Of a DNA stretch of 17,978 bases, positions 7,656 to 13,984 are shown one piece after another (within the stretch, counting starts at the first letter, position 1; the number at the start of each line of letters is the position of its first letter). The notes beneath the pieces were generated by a model, which saw nothing but the letters and a program-made list of their open reading frames with translations, ran no database searches and was not told where the DNA came from. The translations under genes were made by a program, and so were the position numbers. Source of the DNA: CBIFVZ01 sp966185765 (GTDB lineage: Bacteria > Pseudomonadota > Gammaproteobacteria > Enterobacterales > Enterobacteriaceae); the NCBI GenBank assembly GCA_966185765.1, contig CBIFVZ010000075.1, positions 1-17,978 on the forward strand. Reading direction: 5' to 3'.

Positions 7656-8165
7656 ATGACCGACGCTACCCTTACCGATATCCACCAGCAGCTTCTCGAC
7701 CTGCTCACGCGCGAGAACGCCCGTTTTCGCTTCATGGAGCATGAACCCGTTGGTAAATGTGAGGCAGTGTCTGAACTTCGCGGTACGGCGCTCGGTCAGG
7801 GCGCGAAGGCGCTGGTATGCAAGATAAAGGGCAACGGTGTTAACCAGCATGTGCTGGCGATTCTGGCGGCAGACCAACAGGCGGATCTTGCGAAAATCGC
7901 CGCCCACATCGGCGGGCTGCGGGCCTCACTGGCAAGTCCTGCGGAGGTAGATGCGCTTACCGGCTGTGTCTTTGGCGCTATCCCGCCGTTTAGCTTTCAC
8001 AGTGCGCTCAAGCTGGTGGCCGACCCGCTGTTGTTTGAGCGTTTTGATGACATTGCCTTTAACGCCGGACAATTGGATAAATCCATTATCCTTAACGCCC
8101 AGGACTATCTGCGCATAGCGCAACCGGAGCTGGTGGCTTTTCGCCGTGTAACGCCAGAGAGCTAA
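7656..8165 (+). CDS. yeaK: YeaK, YbaK/ProX-family aminoacyl-tRNA deacylase
   Basis: The product is 169 residues (E. coli YeaK 167). It is a free-standing trans-editing domain of the YbaK/EbsC/ProX superfamily, which hydrolyses mischarged aminoacyl-tRNAs to protect translation. The family core runs from GKCEAVSE (about 33-40) through GQGAKALVCK, with the conserved Lys of KALVCK, to the glycine-rich GCVFGAIPPFSF. The start is ATG 7656, with AGGAG 6 bases upstream. The frame stays open further 5' to 7548, but that extension has no family resemblance or ribosome site. The gene stands alone here, between yeaH and yeaL. Confidence 0.94.
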   Translation: MTDATLTDIHQQLLDLLTRENARFRFMEHEPVGKCEAVSELRGTALGQGAKALVCKIKGNGVNQHVLAILAADQQADLAKIAAHIGGLRASLASPAEVDALTGCVFGAIPPFSFHSALKLVADPLLFERFDDIAFNAGQLDKSIILNAQDYLRIAQPELVAFRRVTPES

Positions 8166-8178
8166 CGCTGCCCATCGG

Positions 8179-8209
8179 TTCACCCGGCCACTCGCTTGTG
8201 TCGGGTGAA
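8179..8209. terminator. Hairpin after yeaK
   Basis: Perfect 8-bp arms TTCACCCG (8179-8186) and CGGGTGAA (8202-8209) have a 15-base loop that can pair further inside. It starts 14 bases after the yeaK stop. There is no T run, so it is a possible weak or Rho-assisted terminator. Confidence 0.45.
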
Positions 8210-8414
8210 TGTGGTGCCTGCGGGCATCATCCTGGTGGTAAGCGTGTGATACCTCCGGGTCCACAGCGTTTCTCATGCGCATGCCCAAATCCCGGTGTTA
8301 ACCGCTAAAAAAGATCGCCGTCACACGCTGCTCACGCTTAAAGTAGCGTAGAGCGCGGGTAGTCATCGCGCAGCAAACATAACCGGCTCACCTTTTCTGG
8401 CAGGGATTCACACC

Positions 8415-8861
8415 ATGTTCGACAGCACGCTCCTGATACTGCTGGCGCTGGCCGCGCTGGGCTTTATCAGCCATAACACCACCGTCGCTATCTCCATTCT
8501 GGTACTCATCATTGTGCGGGTAACGCCACTCAGTCATTTCTTCCCGTGGATTGAAAAACAGGGACTGACCGTTGGGATAATTATTCTGACCATTGGCGTC
8601 ATGGCGCCGATTGCCAGCGGTAATTTGCCGCCATCGACGCTGTATAGCGCCTTTCTGAACTGGAAATCCCTGGTCGCCATTGCCGTAGGCGTTCTCGTTT
8701 CCTGGCTTGGCGGACGCGGTGTGACGCTAATGAGCAGCCAGCCATCGCTGGTGGCTGGCCTGTTGGTGGGCACTGTACTGGGCGTAGCACTGTTTCGCGG
8801 TGTGCCGGTCGGCCCGCTGATTGCCGCAGGCCTGGTGTCGCTTATTGTCGGCAGGCAATAA
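8415..8861 (+). CDS. yeaL: YeaL, DUF441 inner-membrane protein
   Basis: The product is 148 residues, the same length as E. coli YeaL. It is almost wholly hydrophobic. Segments at about 4-20, 22-40, 51-69, 83-99 and a long one at 112-146 (probably a re-entrant or two-span region) indicate a small polytopic inner-membrane protein of about four to five spans. Family landmarks are GFISHNTTVA near the start, the basic-aromatic FPWIEKQG, LTIGVMAPIASG and SWLGGRG. Function is unknown. The start ATG follows CAGGGATTCACACC, a weak but acceptable ribosome site. It is convergent with nimR. In K-12 the short gene yoaI lies between yeaK and yeaL; I could not find it here. Confidence 0.93.
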   Translation: MFDSTLLILLALAALGFISHNTTVAISILVLIIVRVTPLSHFFPWIEKQGLTVGIIILTIGVMAPIASGNLPPSTLYSAFLNWKSLVAIAVGVLVSWLGGRGVTLMSSQPSLVAGLLVGTVLGVALFRGVPVGPLIAAGLVSLIVGRQ

Positions 8862-8991
8862 CCTTGCTTTGAATCAGACCCGGAGTCGCCCCTGGTAGTT
8901 ACGGGCATCACCGTAAGGTGATATAGCGGTGATATTGTCGCTGATATGCGCTACAGCTCGATACTCTCCCGGTTTGAGCGCAATAACGCTA

Positions 8992-9789
8992 TTACCCACC
9001 CGCCGTTTCCTGGGTCGAAGCGAGCCAGCGTCCCGGGGTCTGTCCCAGTCCATTTTTAAACATGGTAATAAACGCCGTTGTGGAATCGTAGCCCAGCGCC
9101 TGCGCCACCTGCTGTACTGACTGTCCTTCAATCAGATAACGCAGCGCGATAATCAGTTGCAACTGCTGGCGCCAGCGCCGAAAACTGAGGCCCGTCTCTT
9201 TGATTACCAGGCGCGCCAGACTGCGTTCACTCATTGCCAGGTGCGAGGCCCATTGCGCCAGGGTGCGTCGGTTATGCGGTTCAGTGGCGATAAACGTCGC
9301 CATGCCACGAATCTTCGCATTATCAGAGACCGGCAGATGTAACCCCTCCACCGGTTGAATTGGCAGCTCATCAAACAGTACCTGAATCAACCGCTGTGTA
9401 GGCGGGCAAGGCGCTAACGCCGTATTACGCTGCGCCAGCGTCAGAATCAGCTCACGCACCAGTGGTGAAATTTTTAGTGTGCAGCAGCGCTCAGGCATCC
9501 TGACAGCACCGGGTTCAATAAACAAAAAGCACAAACGTGCGTTGGCAGTAACACGATTAATGTGGGGCATCAGCCCCGGGATCCATACCGCATGCTGAGG
9601 TGGCACCATCCACATCGCCTTATCCACCTCACAGGTGATGCCACCATGCAACGCCAGAATCAGCTGTCCTTTGCGGTGATGATGACGAGCCACCTCCCGG
9701 TCACGTTCATGCACACGGATATGAAATGCCACAGCTGGCGCGGTGTTGCTGTCGGGATCGTACCCGGCCAGCTCCAGGTCTTGCTCCAT
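8992..9789 (-). CDS. nimR: AraC-family regulator NimR
   Basis: The product is 265 residues. The N-terminal half (about 18-95) is a cupin-like sensing domain with the HHHRKGQLILALHG stretch. The C-terminal half is the double helix-turn-helix DNA-binding domain of AraC/XylS proteins: the first at about 174-198 (LAQWASHLAMSERSLARL), the second at about 224-246 (SVQQVAQALGYDSTTAFITMF), then the family end GQTPGRW. E. coli NimR (YeaM, 273 residues) represses the divergent exporter gene nimT. The ribosome site is poor (GGAC about 7 bases before the ATG at 9789), consistent with low expression of a regulator. The 97 bases between it and nimT should hold both promoters and its operator. Confidence 0.93.
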   Translation of the reverse strand: MEQDLELAGYDPDSNTAPAVAFHIRVHERDREVARHHHRKGQLILALHGGITCEVDKAMWMVPPQHAVWIPGLMPHINRVTANARLCFLFIEPGAVRMPERCCTLKISPLVRELILTLAQRNTALAPCPPTQRLIQVLFDELPIQPVEGLHLPVSDNAKIRGMATFIATEPHNRRTLAQWASHLAMSERSLARLVIKETGLSFRRWRQQLQLIIALRYLIEGQSVQQVAQALGYDSTTAFITMFKNGLGQTPGRWLASTQETAGG

Positions 9790-9808
9790 ATTTTGTCCGA
9801 ATTTAGCG

Positions 9809-9834
9809 ATAAACTGTCATTTTAGCTCGTTTAT
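9809..9834. promoter_or_regulatory. Inverted repeat ATAAAC-N14-GTTTAT in the nimR/nimT gap
   Basis: Perfect 6-bp arms at 9809-9814 and 9829-9834 have centres 20 bases apart, about two helical turns. It is the clearest dyad in the divergent control region and so a candidate NimR operator. AraC-family sites are often direct repeats, so this assignment is only suggestive. Confidence 0.35.
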
Positions 9835-9886
9835 TAACAACTTATGAAGCGTTACCCTGCGTGCATTGTTCTGGAATGGATTATTT

Positions 9887-11086
9887 ATGCATAACGTTAC
9901 TTCAACGAGCACGCATGAGCGCTGGCTGATGCTGCTTGCTATCCTCACTACCGCCACGGCACTACGCGCGACATTTACCGGCGTGGCACCGCTTCTGGAT
10001 GACATTCGCGGCGCATTCGGCCTTTCGACTGCCCAGACGGGTCTGCTCACCACACTGCCGCTGCTGGCCTTTGCGGTTATCGCCCCCCTGGCAGCAGGCG
10101 TTGCACGCCGTATCGGCATGGAGCGCAGCCTGTTTGCCGCAATGGTGTTGATTTGCCTGGGCGTTGTCCTGCGCTCAAGCGGATTTGAAGCCTCACTGTG
10201 GCTGGGTACGCTGATTATCGGCTGCGGGATTGCCTTTGGTAACGTGCTGCTGCCAGGGCTTATCAAACGTGATTTCCCGGGGCACGTTGCACGCCTGACG
10301 GGAGCTTATTCGCTGACGATGGGCATCGCTGCCGCCGTTGGCTCCGCGCTGATGGTGCCGCTCGCCGTTTACGGTTTTGGCTGGCGCGGAGCACTACTGG
10401 CGCTGGCAATTTTCCCACTTCTGGCGCTGCTGTTATGGTTACCCGGGCTGCGTAAAAGTCAGAGCGCTACGCTGTCTGGCAACGTGGTCTCTCAGGGGCG
10501 CAAGCTATGGCGCTCGCTGCTTGCCTGGCAGGTGACGCTGTTTCTGGGACTGAATTCGCTGGTCTATTACGTGGTGACAGGCTGGCTACCGGCAATCCTT
10601 GTCAGTCAGGGTATGAGCGCGGCACAGGCCGGTTCACTGCACGGGTTGATGCAACTTGCAACCGCAGCGCCAGGGTTGTTTATTGGCTTGCTGTTGGCGC
10701 GGCTCAGGGATCAGCGCGCTATTGCCGCTTTGGTTGCCCTGCTGTGTGCCGCCAGCGCACTCGGACTATGGCTTGTCCCTGACCTTGCGTTACTGTGGGT
10801 TATCGTCTTTGGCTTTGGCTGTGGCGCCACCATGATTCTGGGGCTGACGTTTATCGGCCTGCGCGCCACCTCTGCACACCAGGCGGCGGCAATGTCCGGC
10901 ATGGCCCAGAGCATTGGCTATCTACTGGCGGCCTGCGGGCCGCCAGTAATGGGGAAAATTCACGATATCCATCACAACTGGGGCTTACCACTGCTGGCCG
11001 TTGCGCTGATTTCTCTGGCGATGGCCTGGGCAGGCGCCTGCGCCGGACGTGACCGTGAGATTGACGCCGTTGCTGGCACCACCTAG
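9887..11086 (+). CDS. nimT: NimT, MFS exporter of the CynX/NimT family
   Basis: The product is 399 residues (E. coli NimT 393), a 12-span major facilitator transporter of the inner membrane; the E. coli protein confers resistance to 2-nitroimidazole by export. Hydrophobic spans fill the sequence. Family markers include FTGVAPLLDDIR after span 1, LTTLPLLAFAVIAPLAAGVARRIG (the MFS A-type loop region, at spans 2-3), LPGLIKRDFPG and the late GLTFIGLRATSAHQAAAMSG. I chose ATG 9887, with TGGA 6 bases upstream, over an in-frame TTG at 9866. Its TAG shares the four bases CTAG with the stop of the opposing gene. It is divergent from nimR, its likely repressor. Confidence 0.94.
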   Translation: MHNVTSTSTHERWLMLLAILTTATALRATFTGVAPLLDDIRGAFGLSTAQTGLLTTLPLLAFAVIAPLAAGVARRIGMERSLFAAMVLICLGVVLRSSGFEASLWLGTLIIGCGIAFGNVLLPGLIKRDFPGHVARLTGAYSLTMGIAAAVGSALMVPLAVYGFGWRGALLALAIFPLLALLLWLPGLRKSQSATLSGNVVSQGRKLWRSLLAWQVTLFLGLNSLVYYVVTGWLPAILVSQGMSAAQAGSLHGLMQLATAAPGLFIGLLLARLRDQRAIAALVALLCAASALGLWLVPDLALLWVIVFGFGCGATMILGLTFIGLRATSAHQAAAMSGMAQSIGYLLAACGPPVMGKIHDIHHNWGLPLLAVALISLAMAWAGACAGRDREIDAVAGTT

Positions 11087-11784
11087 CCCTGCCGGGCATT
11101 AGCGGCACGTAATAGCGCATGCACCAACGGCACCGGGCGGCCATCCAGCGCCGCCCTTTCCGGCTGAAACAGCGTGGCAACAAAAAACGGATGCCCGCTC
11201 AACTCTACGCCACGAACCTCACCTTCTTCGTCCCAGGCTGAAACTTTCATTGCAGAGTGCTCCAGTTCGCGGGCAAAATCCTCCTGTACGCCGTAGCTAC
11301 AGCTGTAAGCTTCTGTGATTTCATCCCGGCCCCAGGCGCGCCACAGCAGCGTATTTGGCCGCAGCTCAATGCGGTGCCCTTCTCCTGCAAGCGAGCAGGA
11401 CAATGGCGTGATAACCATCGTGCCACTACTGTCGTTCTCAGCATGGGCCGCGTCGCCAACGCCCATCACATTACGGGCAAACTCCAGCACCGCGTGCTGA
11501 AAGCCACCACAGGTGCCAAGAAACGGCAAAGCATTTTCACGCGCGAAACGAATGGCGCGCAGCGCGCCTGCGGTATTCTGGTAAGGGCTGGCAGGCACTA
11601 CCCAGATAGCATCATAACCTTTCAACCTACTGTCATCAGTGATATCGCCAGTCGCCAGCCAGTGCTGCTCAACCGGCAGTTCCAGCACCACGGCGGCATC
11701 ATCAATTGCCAGCGGAATAGCCTTATGAGCGGCGACATCAGGGTTATAATCACCAACAAGCGCAATACGGATGGGATGCCTCAT
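11083..11784 (-). CDS. CTP-synthase C-terminal-like glutamine amidotransferase protein
   Basis: The product is 233 residues and resembles only the amidotransferase half of CTP synthase; the synthetase domain is absent. The nucleophile elbow FLGTCGGFQHAVLEFARNV carries Cys92, close to the PyrG version. At the other end, GHPFFVATLFQPER aligns with the PyrG stretch where the triad His and Glu lie in HPE. Here that motif is QPE: the His position is Gln207 and the Glu is Glu209. So glutaminase chemistry by the standard triad is doubtful. Proteins of this kind are annotated as CTP synthase C-terminal region-related; their function is unknown to me. AAGGA lies 6 bases before the ATG. It is absent from this position in K-12, where yeaO directly follows nimT. 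Confidence 0.88.
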   Translation of the reverse strand: MRHPIRIALVGDYNPDVAAHKAIPLAIDDAAVVLELPVEQHWLATGDITDDSRLKGYDAIWVVPASPYQNTAGALRAIRFARENALPFLGTCGGFQHAVLEFARNVMGVGDAAHAENDSSGTMVITPLSCSLAGEGHRIELRPNTLLWRAWGRDEITEAYSCSYGVQEDFARELEHSAMKVSAWDEEGEVRGVELSGHPFFVATLFQPERAALDGRPVPLVHALLRAANARQG

Positions 11785-11865
11785 GAGCGTTCCTTAGAAA
11801 TATGACAAGGGAAGTGAGCGTAGCTGGCCGCTAAGTAGACCGCAATAACCCAGACAGGAGAAATC

Positions 11866-12216
11866 ATGATCCAGTGCAAACGCGTATATGAAGCCCCGGC
11901 AGAAAACGACGGCTATCGGGTATTGGTTGATCGCCTGTGGCCGCGCGGCATTAAAAAAAGCGACCTGGTTTACGACGAGTGGTGTAAAGATATTACGCCA
12001 TCAACAGCACTGCGTAAGGCTTTCCATGCGCAAACGCTGGATTTTGCCCACTTCAGCGAGGCATACCGCGCCGAGCTGGATACGCATGTTGATGAAATAA
12101 AAAAACTGGCACAGATAGGTCATGAACGAACACTGACACTGCTTTATGGCGCACGCGACACACAGCAAAATCATGCGCTGGTGCTGGCCGACTATCTGCG
12201 CCACATAACGCTATAG
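11866..12216 (+). CDS. yeaO: YeaO, DUF488 protein
   Basis: The product is 116 residues (E. coli YeaO 115). It is a small cytosolic DUF488 protein of unknown function. Conserved stretches are CKRVYEAP at the start, DGYRVLVDRLWPRGIKKSDL at about 16-35, DEWCKDITPS at about 40-49, and the end LLYGARDTQQNHALVLADYL. AGGAG sits 6 bases before the ATG. Its stop TAG (12214-12216) lies within the palindrome CTATAG that also contains the stop of the opposing acyltransferase gene. It is divergent from the amidotransferase-like gene, 81 bases away. Confidence 0.93.
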   Translation: MIQCKRVYEAPAENDGYRVLVDRLWPRGIKKSDLVYDEWCKDITPSTALRKAFHAQTLDFAHFSEAYRAELDTHVDEIKKLAQIGHERTLTLLYGARDTQQNHALVLADYLRHITL

Positions 12217-12663
12217 TTTACGCAGCAGACGCGCCGGATTCCCGGCATAAATACCGCGTTCGGTAATATCGCGCGTAACCACGCTGCCCGCGCCAATCAC
12301 CGCCCCTGCGCAGATGCTCACTGCCAGTACCGTTGCGCCACTGCCAATGCTGACGCCATTGCCGATAGTGGTGCGCCCCCAGTGGTTTGGATCTGCGTCC
12401 GGGGCACCATCACGAAACAGGTCGTTTGCGAACATAACGCCGTGGCCAATAAAGCAGTCTTCACCAATGGAGACATATTCACAGATAAAGCTGTGGGACT
12501 GTACTTTAGTGCGTGCGCCTAAGGTCGTGTTTTTCTGAATTTCGACAAACGGCCCCACAAACACCTCATCGCCCAGCGTGCAGCCATACAGATTGCAGGG
12601 CTGTACCAGAGTAACGTGTTGCCCCATCACCACATCGCGGATAGCGATTTCGCGTACTGGCAC
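12211..12663 (-). CDS. Left-handed beta-helix (hexapeptide) acyltransferase
   Basis: The product is 150 residues built of hexapeptide repeats (for example IGNGVSIGSGATVL, AGAVIGAGSVVTRDI), the parallel left-handed beta-helix of acetyl-CoA-type acyltransferases. The stretch FIGHGVMFANDLF with His74 and the end GIYAGNPARLLRKL resemble nucleotide-sugar N-acetyltransferases of the WbpD/WlbB/FdtC type, so an amino-sugar or lipopolysaccharide-related substrate is plausible but not shown. I chose GTG at 12663 because AAAAGGAG is 6 bases upstream; the frame stays open to 12729, but that part overlaps the upstream gene and has no repeat character. The gap to the upstream 102-residue gene is 13 bases, suggesting one operon and translational coupling. 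Confidence 0.88.
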   Translation of the reverse strand: MPVREIAIRDVVMGQHVTLVQPCNLYGCTLGDEVFVGPFVEIQKNTTLGARTKVQSHSFICEYVSIGEDCFIGHGVMFANDLFRDGAPDADPNHWGRTTIGNGVSIGSGATVLAVSICAGAVIGAGSVVTRDITERGIYAGNPARLLRKL

Positions 12664-12676
12664 AGATGGCTCCTTT

Positions 12677-12985
12677 TCACTTAGCGCATGCAGAGGATAT
12701 CGTGCGCCTGCGGCATGGCGGTTTATCAAGCGGCATCAGATAGCTGGCACGTACAAACGCAAAACCTGGCTCACCACCAAACGTCATGACGTCGCCAGTA
12801 ACCAACCATAGCGGGCGGGCGCTGCTTTGCGGCATACGGGTAACCACACCGTTGACCGGATTAATGAACTGCTCTCCAGGGTAATACAGCCCAAACAACT
12901 CTACCGTTTTACCTATATTGCTACGTCCGGCAGCAGTATGTGCGCCGGTGATCAAGGCTGTAGTACCGGGTTTTAACTGATTCAT
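12677..12985 (-). CDS. Unrecognised 102-residue protein, operon partner of the acyltransferase
   Basis: I do not recognise the family. The product has no signal peptide or membrane span. It begins MNQLKPGTTALITGAH and alternates short hydrophobic strands with Gly, Pro and Asn turns (GKTVELFGLYYPGE, PLWLVTGDVMTFGG, ASYLMPLDKPP), a layout like small SH3/KOW-type beta barrels found in some phage and accessory hypothetical proteins; that is a loose resemblance only. The last 15 residues (RRRTISSACAK and preceding) look non-conserved. AGGAG lies 6 bases before the chosen ATG at 12985; an in-frame start at 13024 has no such site. It is probably the first gene of a two-gene operon with the beta-helix acyltransferase. 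Confidence 0.72.
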   Translation of the reverse strand: MNQLKPGTTALITGAHTAAGRSNIGKTVELFGLYYPGEQFINPVNGVVTRMPQSSARPLWLVTGDVMTFGGEPGFAFVRASYLMPLDKPPCRRRTISSACAK

Positions 12986-13076
12986 GACATGCTCCTGACG
13001 ACGATAGCGCCGCGATAAGAACACTGCGGAAAGAAAAAGTAAACACTTTCAGATTAACCCTGGCAACATAGCGGCA

Positions 13077-13105
13077 CTGCCAGCCAGACGGGATACGACT
13101 ATACT
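13077..13105 (+). promoter_or_regulatory. Candidate promoter of the VOC gene
   Basis: CTGCCA (13077-13082) and TATACT (13100-13105) are 17 bases apart and match the sigma-70 boxes at 4 of 6 and 5 of 6 positions. The -10 is preceded by C, giving CTATACT, the form favoured by sigma-S. The start would fall near 13112, with a leader of about 24 bases. Confidence 0.55.
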
Positions 13106-13135
13106 CACATTACCGCGCACGGACGGAGAGCCTTC

Positions 13136-13543
13136 ATGCCTCTATCTCTGATAAGTGTTGATCATATTCACGTCTATGTTCCCGATATCAGCGAGGCGTT
13201 ACGCTGGTACCAACAAATGCTGAACTTTACGCCCAACGAAAAACTGCGTCACTGGTATGACGAGGGTGGCCCGCTAACGCTGTGTAACGGCAGCGTGGCA
13301 TTGGCGTTGTTTGAGCGCCCGGACAAAGGCCCGGGTCATACTGTGGCGTTTCGCGTCAACGGTAGCGCATTTGTTGAAGCAATGGCTCACCTGCAGCGCC
13401 AGAATATTGCCTTTACCGGCACCGACCACCGCCTGACATGGTCATTGTATTTCAGTGATCCCTGGGGAAATCCCTGGGAAATCACTACCTGGGATTATCA
13501 TGAAGTGCAAAACGTACTGGCAGCGCGCCCGGTATTCACTTAG
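13136..13543 (+). CDS. VOC-family (glyoxalase/dioxygenase fold) protein
   Basis: The product is 135 residues, a single vicinal-oxygen-chelate unit with two beta-alpha-beta-beta-beta modules. Module one starts with VDHIHVYVPD (metal-ligand position His10) and RWYQQMLNF. Module two contains GHTVAFRV (His68) and ends with the usual FSDPWGNPWEITTWDY, placing the acidic ligand at Glu115. Together these suit a divalent-metal site. The substrate cannot be told; family members include glyoxalases, dioxygenases and antibiotic-binding resistance proteins. GGAG sits 6-9 bases before the ATG. Its 3' end overlaps that of yoaF by 8 bases. Confidence 0.9.
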   Translation: MPLSLISVDHIHVYVPDISEALRWYQQMLNFTPNEKLRHWYDEGGPLTLCNGSVALALFERPDKGPGHTVAFRVNGSAFVEAMAHLQRQNIAFTGTDHRLTWSLYFSDPWGNPWEITTWDYHEVQNVLAARPVFT

Positions 13544-13781
13544 CCATTGACGGATGATCCCGGCTCCAGAGCGTCCACTCATCCACCACCTCGCCACTGG
13601 GCAATTTACACGCCGAGTGAACGCCCTGGGGTGTTTGCACGGGAACCTTCGTTCCCCCTTTTTGCTCACAATAAAGATAAACCGGATTCATCCCCTCATG
13701 TGGCGGCTCCGGAGCATCCCGCCCCTGCTGCGCACAACCGGCAATGAGCAGCGCACCTGACACAACCAGATAATATTTCAT
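13536..13781 (-). CDS. yoaF: YoaF, DUF333 outer-membrane-type lipoprotein
   Basis: The product is 81 residues (E. coli YoaF 84). A type II signal peptide ends in the lipobox LIAGC, so Cys20 or thereabouts should be acylated; the following residue is Ala, not Asp, favouring sorting to the outer membrane. The DUF333 core is easily seen: GMNPVYLYCEQKGG, then VQTPQGVHSACKLPSGEVVDEW. Two Cys in the core may form a disulfide. I chose ATG 13781, with AGAGG upstream, because it begins the signal peptide; the frame is open for 16 more codons without such features. Function is unknown. It is convergent with the VOC gene. Confidence 0.93.
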   Translation of the reverse strand: MKYYLVVSGALLIAGCAQQGRDAPEPPHEGMNPVYLYCEQKGGTKVPVQTPQGVHSACKLPSGEVVDEWTLWSRDHPSMAK

Positions 13782-13865
13782 CGATTTTCCTCTACATTTA
13801 TCGACTGTTATTGCAAGCATCATCTGCAAACACCTGGCCCACGAGAAAACTCCATAATTCCTCCA

Positions 13866-13893
13866 TTATCCCTGCATTATTGAAGCCTATATT
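13866..13893 (+). promoter_or_regulatory. Candidate promoter of a small RNA gene
   Basis: TATATT at 13888-13893 matches the -10 box at 5 of 6 positions; TTATCC at 13866-13871 is a weak -35 (3 of 6) with 16 bases between. The start would be at about 13900. It reads into a gap with no plus-strand gene that ends in a strong terminator. Confidence 0.45.
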
Positions 13894-13899
13894 GTTTCT

Positions 13900-13984
13900 G
13901 TTCTCGCGGAACTCCGCAGATCATCATTCCATAATCAATGAGTTGACTTTCAGCGATACACGCCCCCGTGTATCGCTTTTTTTT
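13900..13984 (+). ncRNA. Candidate small regulatory RNA, about 85 nt, between yoaF and an acyltransferase gene
   Basis: The stretch has the layout of an Hfq-dependent small RNA. A 5' stem-loop is possible (GCGG at 13906-13909 or so with CCGC, loop AACT), then about 35 unpaired AU-rich bases including AUCAUCAUUCCAUAAUCAAU, then an 11-bp terminator stem with eight U. No plus-strand gene precedes it: yoaF starts leftwards at 13781 and the acyltransferase runs leftwards to 13983. No ORF of note lies within. I could not match it to a named enterobacterial small RNA. The exact 5' end is inferred from the promoter candidate. Confidence 0.55.
13952..13984 (+). terminator. Strong plus-strand Rho-independent terminator
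   Basis: An 11-bp perfect stem (AGCGATACACG 13952-13962, CGTGTATCGCT 13967-13977) closes a CCCC loop and runs into eight T (13977-13984). Read the other way it is followed by GAAAGTC, not a T run, so it serves plus-strand transcripts, not the adjacent acyltransferase gene. Confidence 0.92.

Noticed and set aside
8907..8922. The hairpin ATCACC-GTAA-GGTGAT between yeaL and nimR
   Set aside because: The stem is only 6 bp with no T run; it is too weak to call as a terminator for either convergent gene.
12664..12729. An N-terminal extension of the beta-helix acyltransferase
   Set aside because: It overlaps the upstream gene in another frame, lacks hexapeptide repeats, and a better ribosome site precedes GTG 12663.
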